From Bermanella sp049115935 (GTDB lineage Bacteria; Pseudomonadota; Gammaproteobacteria; Pseudomonadales; Oceanobacteraceae), in NCBI GenBank assembly GCA_049115935.1, contig JAGDZK010000006.1, positions 1 to 64,000 on the forward strand: 64,000 bases of DNA, written 5' to 3'. Below are positions 25,894 to 38,800 of the stretch, piece after piece (the stretch's first letter is position 1; each line of letters opens with the position of its first letter). A program made the translations under genes and the position numbers. The notes beneath the pieces were generated by a model, which made no database searches, was not told the DNA's origin, and saw nothing but the letters and a program-made list of their open reading frames with translations.

Positions 25894-26310
25894 TTAGTCA
25901 ACTAGGTCGTAAGTACTAGTTTCATGGTTGTATTCAATTAATATTTTCCTAAAACTGGCTCTGTTTATTTTAATATGAACCCTATACTCATCCATAAACC
26001 CCCAGCCGCCTCCTTCCGAGTGATTCTCATTGTTAGCTCCGAGCTTTATCAAATAAATAGATTGAAACTTTTTATAGTCATACCCAATAACTCTGTGCAA
26101 TGTATTATGGTCAAAAGCTAATGTGCCAGACCAGTTGAAGGACCCACTCACATGAAAATCTTCTATATGCGGGTTACTAGAATAATGAGCTAGAGCCATT
26201 ACGTTTTCAGAATTTGAATTACCGGATACAGGTACGTCTTCTAAAACTTTATTGATACGATTTTTATATTCAGGGGTTATAGTTGCCCCTAAAAATTTAA
26301 ATTTCGGCAA
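25894..26310 (-). CDS. Hypothetical protein
   Basis: A 138-residue protein of no known family, rich in aromatic and polar residues with a strand-like pattern (HVSGSFNWSGTLAFDHNTLHR, then GGGWGFMDEYRVHIKINR). It starts with TTG; GAGGA lies about 9 bases upstream, which supports that start. It has no signal peptide or membrane segment. It lies in a same-strand group with the DUF932 gene. Confidence 0.5.
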   Translation of the reverse strand: MPKFKFLGATITPEYKNRINKVLEDVPVSGNSNSENVMALAHYSSNPHIEDFHVSGSFNWSGTLAFDHNTLHRVIGYDYKKFQSIYLIKLGANNENHSEGGGWGFMDEYRVHIKINRASFRKILIEYNHETSTYDLVD

Positions 26311-26416
26311 TTTAAGTATCCTCTATTACAGTGAGCCGATACAGGTATGTGACTCTATATGGTGCCATCTATTTTACGCTACCTACCTTGTTTATCCTGG
26401 GTAGGTAGCTAGTTTC

Positions 26417-27376
26417 CTATGCTAAGAGGAGCATAGCTTTACTTAGCGCCTTCTCTTTAATTAGAGCCCCTTGGCCAAACCAAGCAGAATCAAGGCGATA
26501 GTCAGAGTTTTTAGCCTTCTTCTCATGGTCAATATACTCAGTGACAGCATTTAATAATCCAAACGCTGTATTCTTAGATGATAAAAGATCTGCTCCCTTT
26601 CCATGGCCATTAAATAGGCTCAACACTTTATTCTTGGCACGTTCATTTACACCTGTATTTCTAATTGCTTTAGGGTCGTGAAACACATTATTGATGAATG
26701 TATTCACCTCGCTGGTTTTTACTTTACGTTCACTGAGTGTTTTCATCTGGTACATAAAGTTATCCCAGGCTGAAATAGAAATACCTAATTCCTTTTTCAC
26801 CTTCTTTGCGTCAAATACTGTACTGTGAGGTACCTTAACAACGCCTGAACCGTTATTCAGTGCGACTGCTAGTGTATTATTACACACTACTCGAATACTA
26901 GTGAACTGGGCTGTGGTGGCCATAGAGCCATCGCAAGCTGTTGCCAATAGCACATAGCCATTTGATACATCATTTCCCCTCAGACTTCCAGACTGGCCTG
27001 TTCTTGCTAGTGCCCATATCTTCTTTCCTTCTTTTAATACTCCAGCTGTTTCTAATTCAAACCCAGCTTGCTCCGTTAAATCCCTATAAAATTCCAAGAT
27101 TTCTCTAGGTTGCACAATCTTATATCGATTCCCAACGACGGATAGTGCTGTGTTGGTATCCGAACGGTACAGTACCTTCTTGTCTTCAAAAGATTTAATT
27201 TCACCAAGGTGATCATTTTGGCCTGTAATAAACCGAACGGGAGACTGCTTAATTTCCCAGTCCATACCGGCTTGTTGCGCCCAGATTTCAATTGGTTGGT
27301 GTGCTGGTAGAGCATTGCCAAGCCCATGCCATGGTGTAGTGCCCTTATAGGCCATAGTTTCAATTTGATGTGACAT
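26417..27376 (-). CDS. DUF932 phage/plasmid-like protein
   Basis: A 319-residue protein matching the DUF932 (TIGR03299) family common on plasmids, prophages and islands. Typical text: an N-terminal TPWHGLGNALP, NRYKIVQPREILEFYRDL, and QFTSIRVVCNNTLAVALN, where strong conservation of RVVCNNT is a family mark. The biochemical role is unknown. An AGG ribosome site lies 8 bases upstream. It follows the zinc-ribbon/glycine-zipper gene by 29 bp, so they form an operon. Confidence 0.88.
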   Translation of the reverse strand: MSHQIETMAYKGTTPWHGLGNALPAHQPIEIWAQQAGMDWEIKQSPVRFITGQNDHLGEIKSFEDKKVLYRSDTNTALSVVGNRYKIVQPREILEFYRDLTEQAGFELETAGVLKEGKKIWALARTGQSGSLRGNDVSNGYVLLATACDGSMATTAQFTSIRVVCNNTLAVALNNGSGVVKVPHSTVFDAKKVKKELGISISAWDNFMYQMKTLSERKVKTSEVNTFINNVFHDPKAIRNTGVNERAKNKVLSLFNGHGKGADLLSSKNTAFGLLNAVTEYIDHEKKAKNSDYRLDSAWFGQGALIKEKALSKAMLLLA

Positions 27377-27405
27377 TTTATATACCTGTGTAATCTTTCA
27401 ATTAT

Positions 27406-27702
27406 TTATTCATCTTCAGATGAGAACGTGTGACCACAAGCTAAACAAATGCGGTTATCTAAAATATTCTCGTCAATACTTTCACCTAAAGCGGCTCCTA
27501 AAGAACCGCCTGTTATACCGCCAATAATTGCACCAGTAGCTGAGCCAATAGGTCCCGCTATCATACCGATTGTTGACCCGATCCGAGCTCCTAGCGCACC
27601 AGCTGTAAAGCCTGCGGCTGTTCCGATTACAGCACCTGACTTCTTTCCTAGGTGACGCCTTTCAATTTTTTCAGAATTACATTTTGGGCATGATATGCTC
27701 AT
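27406..27702 (-). CDS. Small membrane protein: glycine zipper between two halves of a zinc ribbon
   Basis: A 98-residue protein. It starts with CPKC (ISCPKCNSEKIERRHLG) and ends with CLACGHTFSSEDE, so four Cys could close one zinc ribbon. Between them lies about 55 residues of Gly/Ala-rich hydrophobic sequence (GAVIGTAAGFTAGALGARIG, then GSATGAIIGGITGGSLGAAL), a glycine-zipper that could cross the membrane twice. GGAG lies upstream of the ATG. It is the first gene of the DUF932 operon. Function unknown. Confidence 0.7.
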   Translation of the reverse strand: MSISCPKCNSEKIERRHLGKKSGAVIGTAAGFTAGALGARIGSTIGMIAGPIGSATGAIIGGITGGSLGAALGESIDENILDNRICLACGHTFSSEDE

Positions 27703-28448
27703 AATAAATACTCCATTTTAGTTTTGTATGAATCGCACTTTTATGAGTTATAAGGTGCTTGTTCATATAAGAGATATAGAAGTGAAGAAAGCTAGAACAC
27801 GGTTTAACTATTTGATGTGAGAGTTTCCAATTCGTTATAGGTAGTAAAATTTAGGTATGGAGTCTGCGTTTTAAGCCTGAAGAATAAATGAATAATCGGG
27901 TGGGGTTTTTAGGAAGAGTATAATATTTATTAATCTAACCAATGAATGGTTTAAATATCGCTTAATTTTAACGGTGATGAATGTTTAACTTTTAATAATT
28001 TTTTAGATTGGTATTGGCTATTAAATTCACTATGGTGATCCCGCATTAAATAGGAGGACTCTGCTTTTATATGGCGCTGGAAATTTCGTGTGATTGCTGA
28101 TTTTGTTTGTATAGGTCGAGTTGTCACCGGCTAATAAGTTGATGTCTTTGGCGTCCAATTGTAGGTCACCGGTTACCGCAATGTTAGAGCCTTTTACTTG
28201 TATTTCACTTTTGGCTTGTAGGTTAGAAATGGCTATTGAAGTTACTACCTATAAAACGAAAAAAGCCAATATCTCAATAAGGAACTAACTTTTTTGTCTG
28301 ACTGAATTGGCATGTTTGAACGCATTTAACCTAAGACACTAGCTTGTTTTTATTTTTTATAATGTGTCTGAGTCAATTTTAAGGCTTTAACAAAATGTTT
28401 CAGAATTCTTCTATTATTTTTCTAGATCACATAGGAACCAATCTCAGA
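27703..28448. other. Gene-poor 750-bp region
   Basis: The left part (27703-28110) is AT-rich and should contain the promoter of the zinc-ribbon/DUF932 operon, but no clear -35/-10 stands out. It includes a fragment of the large adhesin gene (28116-28232). The right part (28250-28448), downstream of the toxin operon, has no clear hairpin with a T run. Confidence 0.5.
28116..28232 (-). pseudogene. Fragment of the TpsA adhesin gene
   Basis: Read on the minus strand it encodes EIQVKGSNIAVTGDLQLDAKDINLLAGDNS, nearly identical to the stretch of the intact adhesin encoded around 31775-31890 (EIQVKGSNIAVTGGLQLDAKDI...). Outside about 117 bp the similarity stops, and neither side forms a longer frame. 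It lies downstream of the toxin operon, as expected for a left-over from recombination that swaps 3' ends of such genes. Confidence 0.75.
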
Positions 28449-29282
28449 TTAAAATAATTCCATATTAGAAAGGGAGCCACCCAAAATAACCAAAAAACTA
28501 AAGAATGACATAAATGGCCTATCAAAAGGAGATAATCGCAATAACGTGAGTGCAACTAAATTTAAGAGTGATAATGCAGTCCTAATTATTAACCCTTTAA
28601 ATATAATGGATATATGAATAATAGATGGCCAAATTGACGAGCTAAATATTATAAGCATACCGAATAGAAGAGGAGAGTAGACAGCAGCTTCAGGTTCTTT
28701 TAAAAAAGGATATGAAAAAGGAAGTAATGAGAATTGATAACCAATATTGATGTAATTTATAATCGAAGCATCAGATGTTCCACTTACAACGTCATCAAAA
28801 AATATTGCCATAGTCAATGGCGCACCAATCATCGCTAGTATAGATAAAGCATCTAACATTAAAAATTGAATTGAACTTTTAACTGACTGAATAGATTTTT
28901 CCAAAAAATATCTAGTAGTAATTCTAGATATAACAGCCAAAATAATTGAAAAAAGAACGAATGTTGTGAAATATACACCGCCACTCTCATTCCTAAAATT
29001 ATAAAGCTCCACCCCGTAGTAATAAGTAATAACTAGAGCGATAGACGACAAAAAAGAAATGATAATAATTACTGGACTTACAGCCCTGTCACCAAATATT
29101 TTTTCATTCCACTTTAATGATTCTTTTATACTTTTAAGTATTATTGCTTCAAACGAGTATCGCTTTAATTCAGATTGAACTCTGCTAAATACTTCATTTT
29201 CTTTCTCTTTACCTGCAAAAAAGAACCATGCTCCTCCAGCAAGGCCTACGAATACTAAAATATTTAAAATAGATACAGTCAT
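28449..29282 (-). CDS. Multi-pass membrane protein behind the immunity gene
   Basis: A 277-residue protein from the ATG at 29280-29282 (MTVSILNILVFVGLAGGAWFF, an N-terminal membrane helix); a TTG 12 codons upstream is less likely. A hydrophilic segment of about 50 residues is followed by six or so further hydrophobic helices. No family recognised. It is the last gene of the toxin operon, 70 bp after the Imm26-like gene, so it could be an additional immunity or accessory protein; this is inference from position only. Confidence 0.6.
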   Translation of the reverse strand: MTVSILNILVFVGLAGGAWFFFAGKEKENEVFSRVQSELKRYSFEAIILKSIKESLKWNEKIFGDRAVSPVIIIISFLSSIALVITYYYGVELYNFRNESGGVYFTTFVLFSIILAVISRITTRYFLEKSIQSVKSSIQFLMLDALSILAMIGAPLTMAIFFDDVVSGTSDASIINYINIGYQFSLLPFSYPFLKEPEAAVYSPLLFGMLIIFSSSIWPSIIHISIIFKGLIIRTALSLLNLVALTLLRLSPFDRPFMSFFSFLVILGGSLSNMELF

Positions 29283-29352
29283 AAGAATCTCTAATGAGAT
29301 AAGGGATTTATGAATCAAGGTGAGTCTTTATCCTGACACTTGATTTACCGTG

Positions 29353-29820
29353 TTATTGTTCACACAAAATATTGGTCAGTCTAATTTCAACAGCACCGGC
29401 ACCTAAGAGCGAATCCCTTGGATACTTATACAAATCAGACGATATTTTATGCTTCTCCTCTGAAATCAGTCTCAACGACTCATTATAGTGAGATATAAAG
29501 CCTATAGAGGCATCTTCATCAAGCCTAACCATGGGCTCTACCCCCCATCCCTTTTTAGCCCATTCATTATCTTTCTCAATTATCTTCCACCTACCTTTTG
29601 ATAACCCTAAATGCCCAAATTTAGCTTTCAAAACACACTCGCTCAAAGATATAGAACCGGCTAGCTTATTTGGAATTTCAGTTAATTTAGGCTTAAAAAA
29701 GTAGCCGTATAAAACACCTTTATCTCCAACAGATACAATAACTCCTAATGCATATCCTCCTTTCCTAAGAGGTACAGAAAACCATGTTCCAGGGATGTAA
29801 TTATTCTTTTTAGCTATCAT
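29353..29820 (-). CDS. Imm26-like immunity protein
   Basis: A 155-residue cytoplasmic protein whose N-terminus (YIPGTWFSVPLRKGGYALGV, then SVGDKGVLYGYFF) matches the Imm26 pattern of polymorphic-toxin immunity proteins: Gly-x-x-Phe-x-x-Pro-Leu-x-x-Gly-x-Tyr. It begins within the last codons of the adhesin/toxin gene, an overlap of about 11-14 bases (ATG at 29818-29820, or the GTG just before it), so its synthesis is coupled to that of the toxin. Role: binding and neutralising the C-terminal toxin of the neighbouring TpsA protein when delivered by sister cells. Confidence 0.75.
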   Translation of the reverse strand: MIAKKNNYIPGTWFSVPLRKGGYALGVIVSVGDKGVLYGYFFKPKLTEIPNKLAGSISLSECVLKAKFGHLGLSKGRWKIIEKDNEWAKKGWGVEPMVRLDEDASIGFISHYNESLRLISEEKHKISSDLYKYPRDSLLGAGAVEIRLTNILCEQ

Positions 29821-32800
29821 CACGTTCAGCCCTTATTTTTTCAGCTTCCAAATAATCATCTTTTTTGGGATTAGTTGGAGATATAGCACGACATTTATTT
29901 AAGCCACATTCACTTCCACCCTCTGGGTGCTTCGAATTTTTGGCTTCTGGATGTTTTTCGTGAATAATATGTTCTCTACCACGCTGCTCGCTATAATCAT
30001 CAGTTCTTCGATCAACTTCAAATACTAAATCTTCTGTTTCAGGAGTATTTGCGTGCTGTTGCTCACGTTTCTCTAAATCTTTACTTCTACCTGTTCGACG
30101 AACTTCTTCTGTTTCAGCATCACGCAATACATAAGTTCCCCCTTTCGGCTCTTTAGTTGAATTCGTATTATCATCTTTTACTCCAACTGAAGTGTTTCCA
30201 CCTTTACTGCCGCCAACTCCAAGTATCGTGCCCAATGCAAAATCAGTACCGTCACGTATATCATTTCGGCTATCACCTATAGGTGCATCACTATTTGGGT
30301 ATTCTTTATCGATATTCGCGAGCGGTTCGAAAGCCTCTTTGTCGCCAGTTACTGCTCCACCAATATGATTAACAACCTTATTTTTAACATCATCAATGAC
30401 ATCACTGCCATATATATTTTCTAATGCTGCATTTGTAACTTGATTAATGCCTTCCTTTAACGGTCCCCCAGTGGCTACACCAATAGCAACCTCAATCCCT
30501 TTTGCCAATTCAGGGTTATCTTCTCGTACAGAGTCAATTTCTTGCTTAACCTTCCCTAAACCTGCAAGTCCTGTCGCAAGGGGCGTTGGCGATTCTAAAT
30601 CGACATTTTCAGGTGTGACAATTTGAGGCTCTAACTGTAAAATACCATCTACTTCTTGGCCACTTACAAAGGTTTCAATAAGTGCCTCTTCTGTATTTGA
30701 TGAGCTATCACCTTTCTCCATTGCATTAGTTGACTGCTCCATGGCAGCTAATCCATCCTGCAATTTTTGAGTTGCCAATACTTCTGCAATCTTTTCATCT
30801 GACCAATCTTGCTGAATCAACTCATCAATGAACTCTTCACCTGTTTCACCTAAGCGATCTTGGTATTCCTCGGGAAGGTTATCACCTATAGTTTGAATTT
30901 CGTCATAAACATAATCAGTACCATCCGCTACCGTTTGCCCAGCGTCTTTAGCTAACTCAGCTGTATCCTCAAAATCATTGGCAATATCTTGACGGCCTTC
31001 TTCTGTTGCTAAACGATGGTCAACTGTCACCGTAGCATCCAATCCACCTAGCTCATGGTCTTTGGTGATTTCCTGGCTGTTGTTGACATCACGATTTACA
31101 TTGCCTTCAGCAAGCTGATCACCGCCCACTGTCACATTGCCATTACCTATGGTGGCTTTGGTGGTTTGCTCTGTATCGTGGCCAGAATAGTTTGCACCTA
31201 CTGTAGTGGAACCTTCTCCCGTATTAAGGTTAAAGCCTTTATCACTAGACGTGCTGTGGTCTTGAAGGTCTTCAGAACTTAGAGTGTCGGTTGCGAAAGA
31301 AAGCTGACCATTGTCATCGCCGTTTTCATCAACCGCCGCAATTAAGCCGCCCTTGATAGTAGTATCTTTGGCTTTGATGGTGACGTCGCCACCGGTAATG
31401 CTAGATTGCTGGTCGACCCATGCTGTGCTGGATTCAGATACTTGTTGGTTGATGCCGCCTGAAGTAGGGGTGCCTGAACCATTTAATCCGACGTTTGCGC
31501 CCTTAGTTTCGCTATTAGAGGTACTGGTGTTTTGTAGGCTTTCAACTAATAGGTTGCCAGTGGTGATGTCCACCACACCTGCATCTACATTGGCACCAGA
31601 TAGCGTTAAGTTTTCACTGTCGCTGCTTAAGGTACCTGCAGCTATTTGTGTATTGGTGTAATAGTTAGACTCACTGGTGCTTTCAGTTTCGCTGGCGCTT
31701 AGGCTGCCGCTTGGGCCACCATTAGTACTGTAGCTAGCATTTTCTGAGTGAGAACTGCTGTCGCTTGTCGAGGTTGAGCTGTTATCACCGGCCACTAAAT
31801 TGATGTCTTTCGCGTCCAGCTGTAGGCCACCGGTTACCGCAATGTTAGAGCCTTTCACTTGGATTTCATTGTCGGCAGTTATATTCGCGTTACCACCAAT
31901 ATTTAGGTTAGAGCCGTTCCACGTTTTATCAGTAGTGGTGCTGGATGATTCATTGGTTTCAACGCTGGCACTACCAGTGGCATAGAAGCCGCCTGTGCCG
32001 GTTGAAGCCGCAGCGGTTGCACCGGCAGACGCAACCGCAAGAGTTGCATTGGCAACATTGATTGTAGCCGCTGCCATGTTCGCTTCAAAGTACTTCAGTT
32101 CAGATGCGGGCATTTCACCGTTGGCGATTTTTTGTTTGGCATTGTCATATGCGGATTTCGCATCACGTGCGGCATTTTTTGCATCGTTCAGTGCGTCGAC
32201 CGCCATCACAGTGTCAGCGTAAGCATTTTTAACGCCCACACTGACCGTCTCGACCACTTCTTTTGATTTGCTGGTTGTGGTGGTCACATCTTGGCGGCCA
32301 CCAATAATCACATCTTTGGCTGTAATCTGGGCATCACCCGTTACATTGACATCACTGCTGATGATATTAACGTTTTCAGCGGTGTTCACACTCAGCGTCC
32401 CCGCGTTTAGTGTGGAACCTGACCAGGTAGTGCTATCTGTGGTGGTGGTCTCTGTGCTGTCAGTCTTACTCATGCTTGCCAGTGTTACTTCATTTTCACC
32501 CATGCTTGGGCCGGATGAAGAAATAGTGCTGACGGTTTCAGAGTGGTGAGTGCTACTTTGCTCTTTAGCGGCATCCAACGTAAAGCTATTAGCATTAATG
32601 CTTGCTTGGTTATCGACATTAACGTTTGAACCGATAATGGCCACATCGCCTTGCACATCAATACCCAAATCATTGGCTTGTACATTAGACGCTTGCTGAG
32701 TCACTTCGTGGGTGCGATCAACACTGCTGCGGCCCACTTCGATTTCAGCATCGACTGGTATACCTGCCGCCGCTGTCATCGTGCCGACCATTAAGCTTAT

Positions 32801-35800
32801 TCCACCGGCAATGTCTTTTAGCACACCGCGTAAGCCGGATGATTTTTCATTCCATGTCTCATTGGTCAGTTCCTGTGTGGTCACACTGACATTACCCACT
32901 TGCTCGCCTTGTTCGTTGACGAATTGACCATTATCATTTTTGAGAACTTGTCCGTTGCTGTCTTTTGCGATGGTGCTATTACCAATTGTTAACGTATCTG
33001 TTGCAGACAGATTTGAACCAACCACGGCAACATTGCCGCCACTGTTAATGCTCATACTACCATTGGCGTTTAAGTTGCTTGCAACGGCTTCTTGGGTATT
33101 AGAACCTTTGTTCTGAGAGCTTTGTGTCAGGCTGCCTTTTTTAACTTTGGTGTATTGGTTAAAGCTTTCATTAACCGCTGCAGATACAAGTAAATCACCT
33201 GCCGCATCAATACCAATATGCTGTCCAGCATTAACATCACTGCCTATCAAGCTAATGTCATTACCAGAAGATAGAATGATATTTCCATTTGAATTCAGCG
33301 AAGTACCAGTATGCGTTAACGATTCATCGATACTCGTAATAGCTTTTCTGCTACTACCTGATACGCCCGATTTCTTAGAGGTTTTATCGACACGTGTTGA
33401 ATTAAAGGCTTCTTCAGTGGCCAATAATATATTGCCGTCAGCGGATAAATCGATACCTTGAGTCCCGCTAAGTTGCGAACCTTTTGATGTGATATCACCC
33501 TCGCTATTTAAACGAAGTACACCATTGGCACCGATTTCTGTTCCGATAACGGTTTCAGAGTGCGTCTGAGTTCGCTTCGAATTACCACCACCATAGTTGT
33601 GGTAAACATTTTTGTCCGTTACATCTTTAACGGCGAGTAAATTAATATCTTTGGCTTGAATTGAAACATCACTATCAGAAGCGATTTTCGCTCCCTTTGC
33701 AGTAAACGTGTCACCTGCAATCATTAATACGGAACCTGCACCGATTTTTGAAACGATATGCTCTTTAGTTGATACACCATGATACTTACCGTTAATGGCT
33801 TCATTGATTATCTCAGAGGTCGATAGAGCAATATCACCCAAAGCCTGAAGAACTAAATCACCTTCAATTTGGAAGTCACTACCAATTAAGTTGATGTCAT
33901 TGCCAGCGAATACTGAAAAACTCTCCGCCGCAATAGATGCAGTGTCACCAACAAAAGACTGCTTACCCGAAAAACCATTTCCATTATCAAATTCAATGAA
34001 ATCAACTTTCGTTTCGTTAATAAAGTCACGTCCAGCATTAATATTGACATTGCGAGACTCAATACTACCGCTTTGATTAATCACATCTCTTTCGGCAATG
34101 AGGTTTATCTGATTAATTGCTTTCAACTTGCCACTATTCTCAATGTCTTTTGCTGTGAGATCTAATCGAGACTGAGATGTAATACTACCTGCGTTTGCCA
34201 AAGTATCCTCAACGTCAATTGATACACTGTTGCCAGAAATTAAAGCTCCATCTTCACGCAAAAGCATTTGCATTGCGTTTGTAAAATATACCTTGGGAAC
34301 TAATGCAGTTTTAACACCGTCTTTGGTTTGAAATTCCTGCTCGACCATCCATACAATGGGCTCATCAAGATTTTTAATTTGTTCGGCAGTCAGTGCAACC
34401 CCTGGTGATAACTGTAATTGAGAGTGTGCAGCTAACGCATTTTCCATCAATTCAATGTATTGGCTTTCAGTATTATCTGAGCCATTAACGTATTGCTTAC
34501 CGGTTAGTTCAATAATTTGATCACGGACTATTTTTTGCTCTAGATAACCATCGCCAAGACGAGCGCTCGCTTCATCCTTGGTGTTAATGCCCATCTTTTC
34601 CAACATGTAGTCAGATGATATGAAGTTCTCATACTCAGTGAACTTAGAATTGGTCTCTATCAGGTAGTTATGATCGGTGTTACTGGCTTCTGAGAACAAG
34701 GCACCATTAGATAACTCTTTAATATCCGTATTGGATAAATCCACTGATAATTTAGATGGGTCAATATCTTCTAGTTCCGGTGTATATGTATCAGCAACAT
34801 TTGTTTGATCTTCAATTTGAGAAGGTGCGTCACCAACATCCGTCACATCGGAAATGGTTTCACTTTCTAAATCAGTTTGACTGACATTTTTATCCGATAA
34901 GCTAGCTTTAGGAGCATTAACCGCAATATCTTCATCTTTACGATTCTTAATACCTTTAACTGCACCATTTTCTAAATTTTTGAAGCTACCTGTAAAAGCG
35001 CCACCGGCTGTTAGAGTTGAAGATGCAAGAGGTTTATCTATTTTTTCTATGTCTTGAAATTCACGTGTATGATGTTTTCGACGTTTGTGACCACAAGATT
35101 CATGGGATCTGCATTTTTTCCATGTGCCATACTTATAAGTACCTGTTGTTGTGATAACTATTTCTTCATCAGTCTCAAAATTATATAATGCTCGAGCCTT
35201 TGCATTTAAGTTACCTGCGGCACTGATCGTTGAATATTCATTTCGGATGTCATTGACAGTATCCAGCGTCATTGAACCGCCAGATAGAATGGTACCTTGA
35301 ACACCAGCTTCAGAAATATACGGTGTTTGAGTTACCTCATTGTAAGTAACATTTGCATACCAGAAGCGACTCGACGATGGCGCATCAGGTAATTCAGAAC
35401 GACTGATTGATTTCTCTGTCGCAGAATCTGTCACCACTTCGGTATAAGATATTTTAAATACATCACGCTTGTTGGTTAAACTTCCAGCCTTAAGGTCTAA
35501 CCGCCCCTGAGTTTCAATCGTCGATGATTCATTTAAAACGTGACCATTAATATCAAAGGATCCATTACCAAAACTGTAAAGTACACCACCATCTTTATTT
35601 GTAAGGCCACCCGATGAAGATTTCAAATTAAACGAAGTTCCAGCCAAGACTAATGCATCATCTCCTTGATTGAGTAAATTACCAGATGCATTGATATTTA
35701 AGATATTACTACCGATAAATCCATAATTGGTCCAAGTACTCACACCAAATGTTGCGGTACCTTCTTTAGCTTTAACAACCCCATTCGCTGTGTTTAGAAA

Positions 35801-38800
35801 ATATCCATTATTAACATTTAGGTTTCTTCCAGACTGGAGTATGGAATCATTATTTCTAAAGTTTCCAGTTAAGTTCATATCCCTTGACGAGAATAGGTAG
35901 CTTTCTATTCCACCAGATTGTTTTTCATTTTGGATGAGCTTCGCCGAGATATTAAGGTTTCCACCTGTTTCAACAATAGAGGATTGATTATAGAAATTGT
36001 TACCAGAGGTAAGAGATGCATTCCCGGCACTAAAAATTAACGCACCAGATTGATTGTAAAGATTACTACTTGCATTAATGGATACATTATCGCTTGCTTG
36101 AATTTGTGCATTAGAGCCAGTGTTCTTGAAAGAGTTTGTTGATATATCAACATTTTTACCAATTAATAGGCCTTGGTTATTTATGTCTGATACGTTTATA
36201 TCTACCAGCCCATTTTGGGAAATAACAGAGGCATTCTTGTCATTAGCAAAGGATAGGCTATCCATAACAATATCAAGAGCAGATTGAATGTAAGCGTTTA
36301 AATTCTTAATAGCCTTTTCTGTATTAAGAACAAGCTTATTCAAACCAAATAAAGTGGCTCCAGACTGATTAATAATGTCTGAGGAATTTGCATCTACTGT
36401 GAGTGTATTACTAGCTTGTATAAGTGCGGAACTACTCGAATTCGAGAACTGATGAGTATCAATCGATATATCTTTACCAGCGATTGTTGCCGTATTCGTT
36501 AACTTATTAGTATCTATAGAGACACTCGCATTTTTTGAATAAATTATAGATCCATTGCTGTTATTCAATGAAGATGCATCTAAACCAATATCATTACCTG
36601 CTTGGATACTTGCACTGTCATTTAAGATATCGTTCGGAGTATTAACTATTAAATTATTTCCGGCATATAGAACTGCACCATTTTTGTTTAAAACATTACT
36701 TTTCGATACAGATAGATTCAAGTCTGATATAGCCTGAATCTGAGCATACACACCAGAGTTCAAGAAATTTTGAGTGTAAATATCAATTGAATCAGCCTGG
36801 ACTAGTCCCAGATTCTGGAAATCCGTAACGTCAACCGTCAAGTTACCTGAATTTGCAATAATGGAAGCATATTCATTGCTATCCAGTGAACTAGAAATAA
36901 TAGAAATATCGCCAGAAGATCGAATGACAGAATCTTCATTTTTTACAGCGCCAGAAACTTCTAGGTTTAGCGTATTCTTAGCATAAAGGTTTGCACCATC
37001 TAGATTGCTTAAGCCTTCTTCAGTAATATTAATATTAAGAGAATTTTGAGCTTGTATCTGTGCTGAACTACCTTGGTTTACCATTGAATCTACATTGAGA
37101 TTGACGGTATCAGCAGAAACAAGACCTTGATTACTCATGCTATGAGTCGTTACATCTAATTTTCCAAGCTTTGAGTATACTAAGCCATCCTTCGTGTTAT
37201 TAAAGGCGGCGGTATTGATTAATACATCACCTTCGGAAATGATCTTTGATCCATTATCCAAGTTACCATCTACATTAAGTGCAACGTCATTTAATCCGTA
37301 AATTAAAGCACCTTCATTATTAGAAAAATCAGACGCCACTTTAATATCTAAACTATCTTTTGCTTTAACCTGTGCAGATAACCCAGTATTGCTGAAAATA
37401 TTTGTATTGAAGAATGCTGTTAAAGCCGACAATATCCCCTGATTGTTAATTTCATCAGAAGTAACTGAAAGATCACCATTATTCGAAGTAATTGCCGATG
37501 AATCACCAAGATTCAATAGGTGAGCTGAATTGATGCTTATATCGTCCTGAGAATAAATACCAGAATTAGAATTAGTAACCTTTCCCACAGCATCGATAAG
37601 AACTAAATTCTCACCATAAATAACAGCCCCAGATAAATTATCAATATCACCATCGACATTAATGACAACTGAGTCACTTGATTTGATCAAACCACTTTCC
37701 GAGGAATTTAGAAAGACACCTGCTTGAAGGTCAATTTTATTACCAACTAACTTTGCCGAATTAGATAACGATTGTGCATCGATGGATAACGTATCTACCG
37801 ATTGAATTAATGCTGTAGAATTTTCATTATTGAATGTGCTGGTCGAAATATTAATATTTTTAGCAATAATTTTTGCTGAGTTATCAACTGACCCATTGGA
37901 TTTTAATTCTAGCTTCCCTTGGCTTAATAAAGATGACCCATCTTTGTTTTTAATGGAATCATTTGCATTGACTGAAAGTAGCTCATTCGCTTGAATTTTT
38001 GCGTTTTGTGTTTGATTCTCTAATTTACCTACATCAATGGTAACGACTGAACCTGCTATCACACTTTCATTAGATACTTTATCCGCTTCGATGCTAACAC
38101 TTGAATTCTGTGCCAAAATAACAGAGTCACCTAGATTTTCAGTCGATTTTGAAACTAGATTAATATCGCTTTTTGACTGAATTTTGCTGCTATTATTCTC
38201 GATCTTTCCCTTAGTCGATAATTTCATCTCACTTTCAGAATACAACAACCCATCTTCTAGGTTACTGATTCCAGTATTGGCTGAGATATCTAACCCATTT
38301 TTTGAGACAATCTTTCCGCTATTTTCTAACTCCCCATTAATCGCCAAATTAATTGAACCAACAGTCGTTGCTATCTCCCCTGTATTACCATTAGTCAGCG
38401 AATCGGACTCTACCTTTACTGTTTTAGAATGAATTTTGGCTTGATTGGTAATATTACCTTCATTGGAGAGATTAATTTCTTCGGCAGAAATTAGGTCACC
38501 TTCAAGGTTTACACCTAAACCTTTTTCAGTCCCGATTAACTTAATACGATTAGCATACATACCACCTATTGCAGCAACATCCAGAGAAAAATTGGATGCC
38601 TTTGTATCGCTCTTTCTTTCCGTAATCGATAAATCATCATGGTTTATCGTATTCAATCCCGTTATCAGGTTTAATTGATTTGCCCAAAGCTCGCCATTAA
38701 CTTGAATACTTCTTGCTAAAATATCGACTTGATCAAGATTTGTAGCATTCAGTCCGAGGCCACTTATATCCACATCGCCTTTTGAAACTTGATAACCTGT

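Noticed and set aside
31055..32927. Several plus-strand frames of 60-116 codons opposite tpsA
   Set aside because: They lie wholly within the conserved adhesin frame, lack ribosome sites and have low-complexity Pro/Ser/Val content; these are antisense shadows of repeats.
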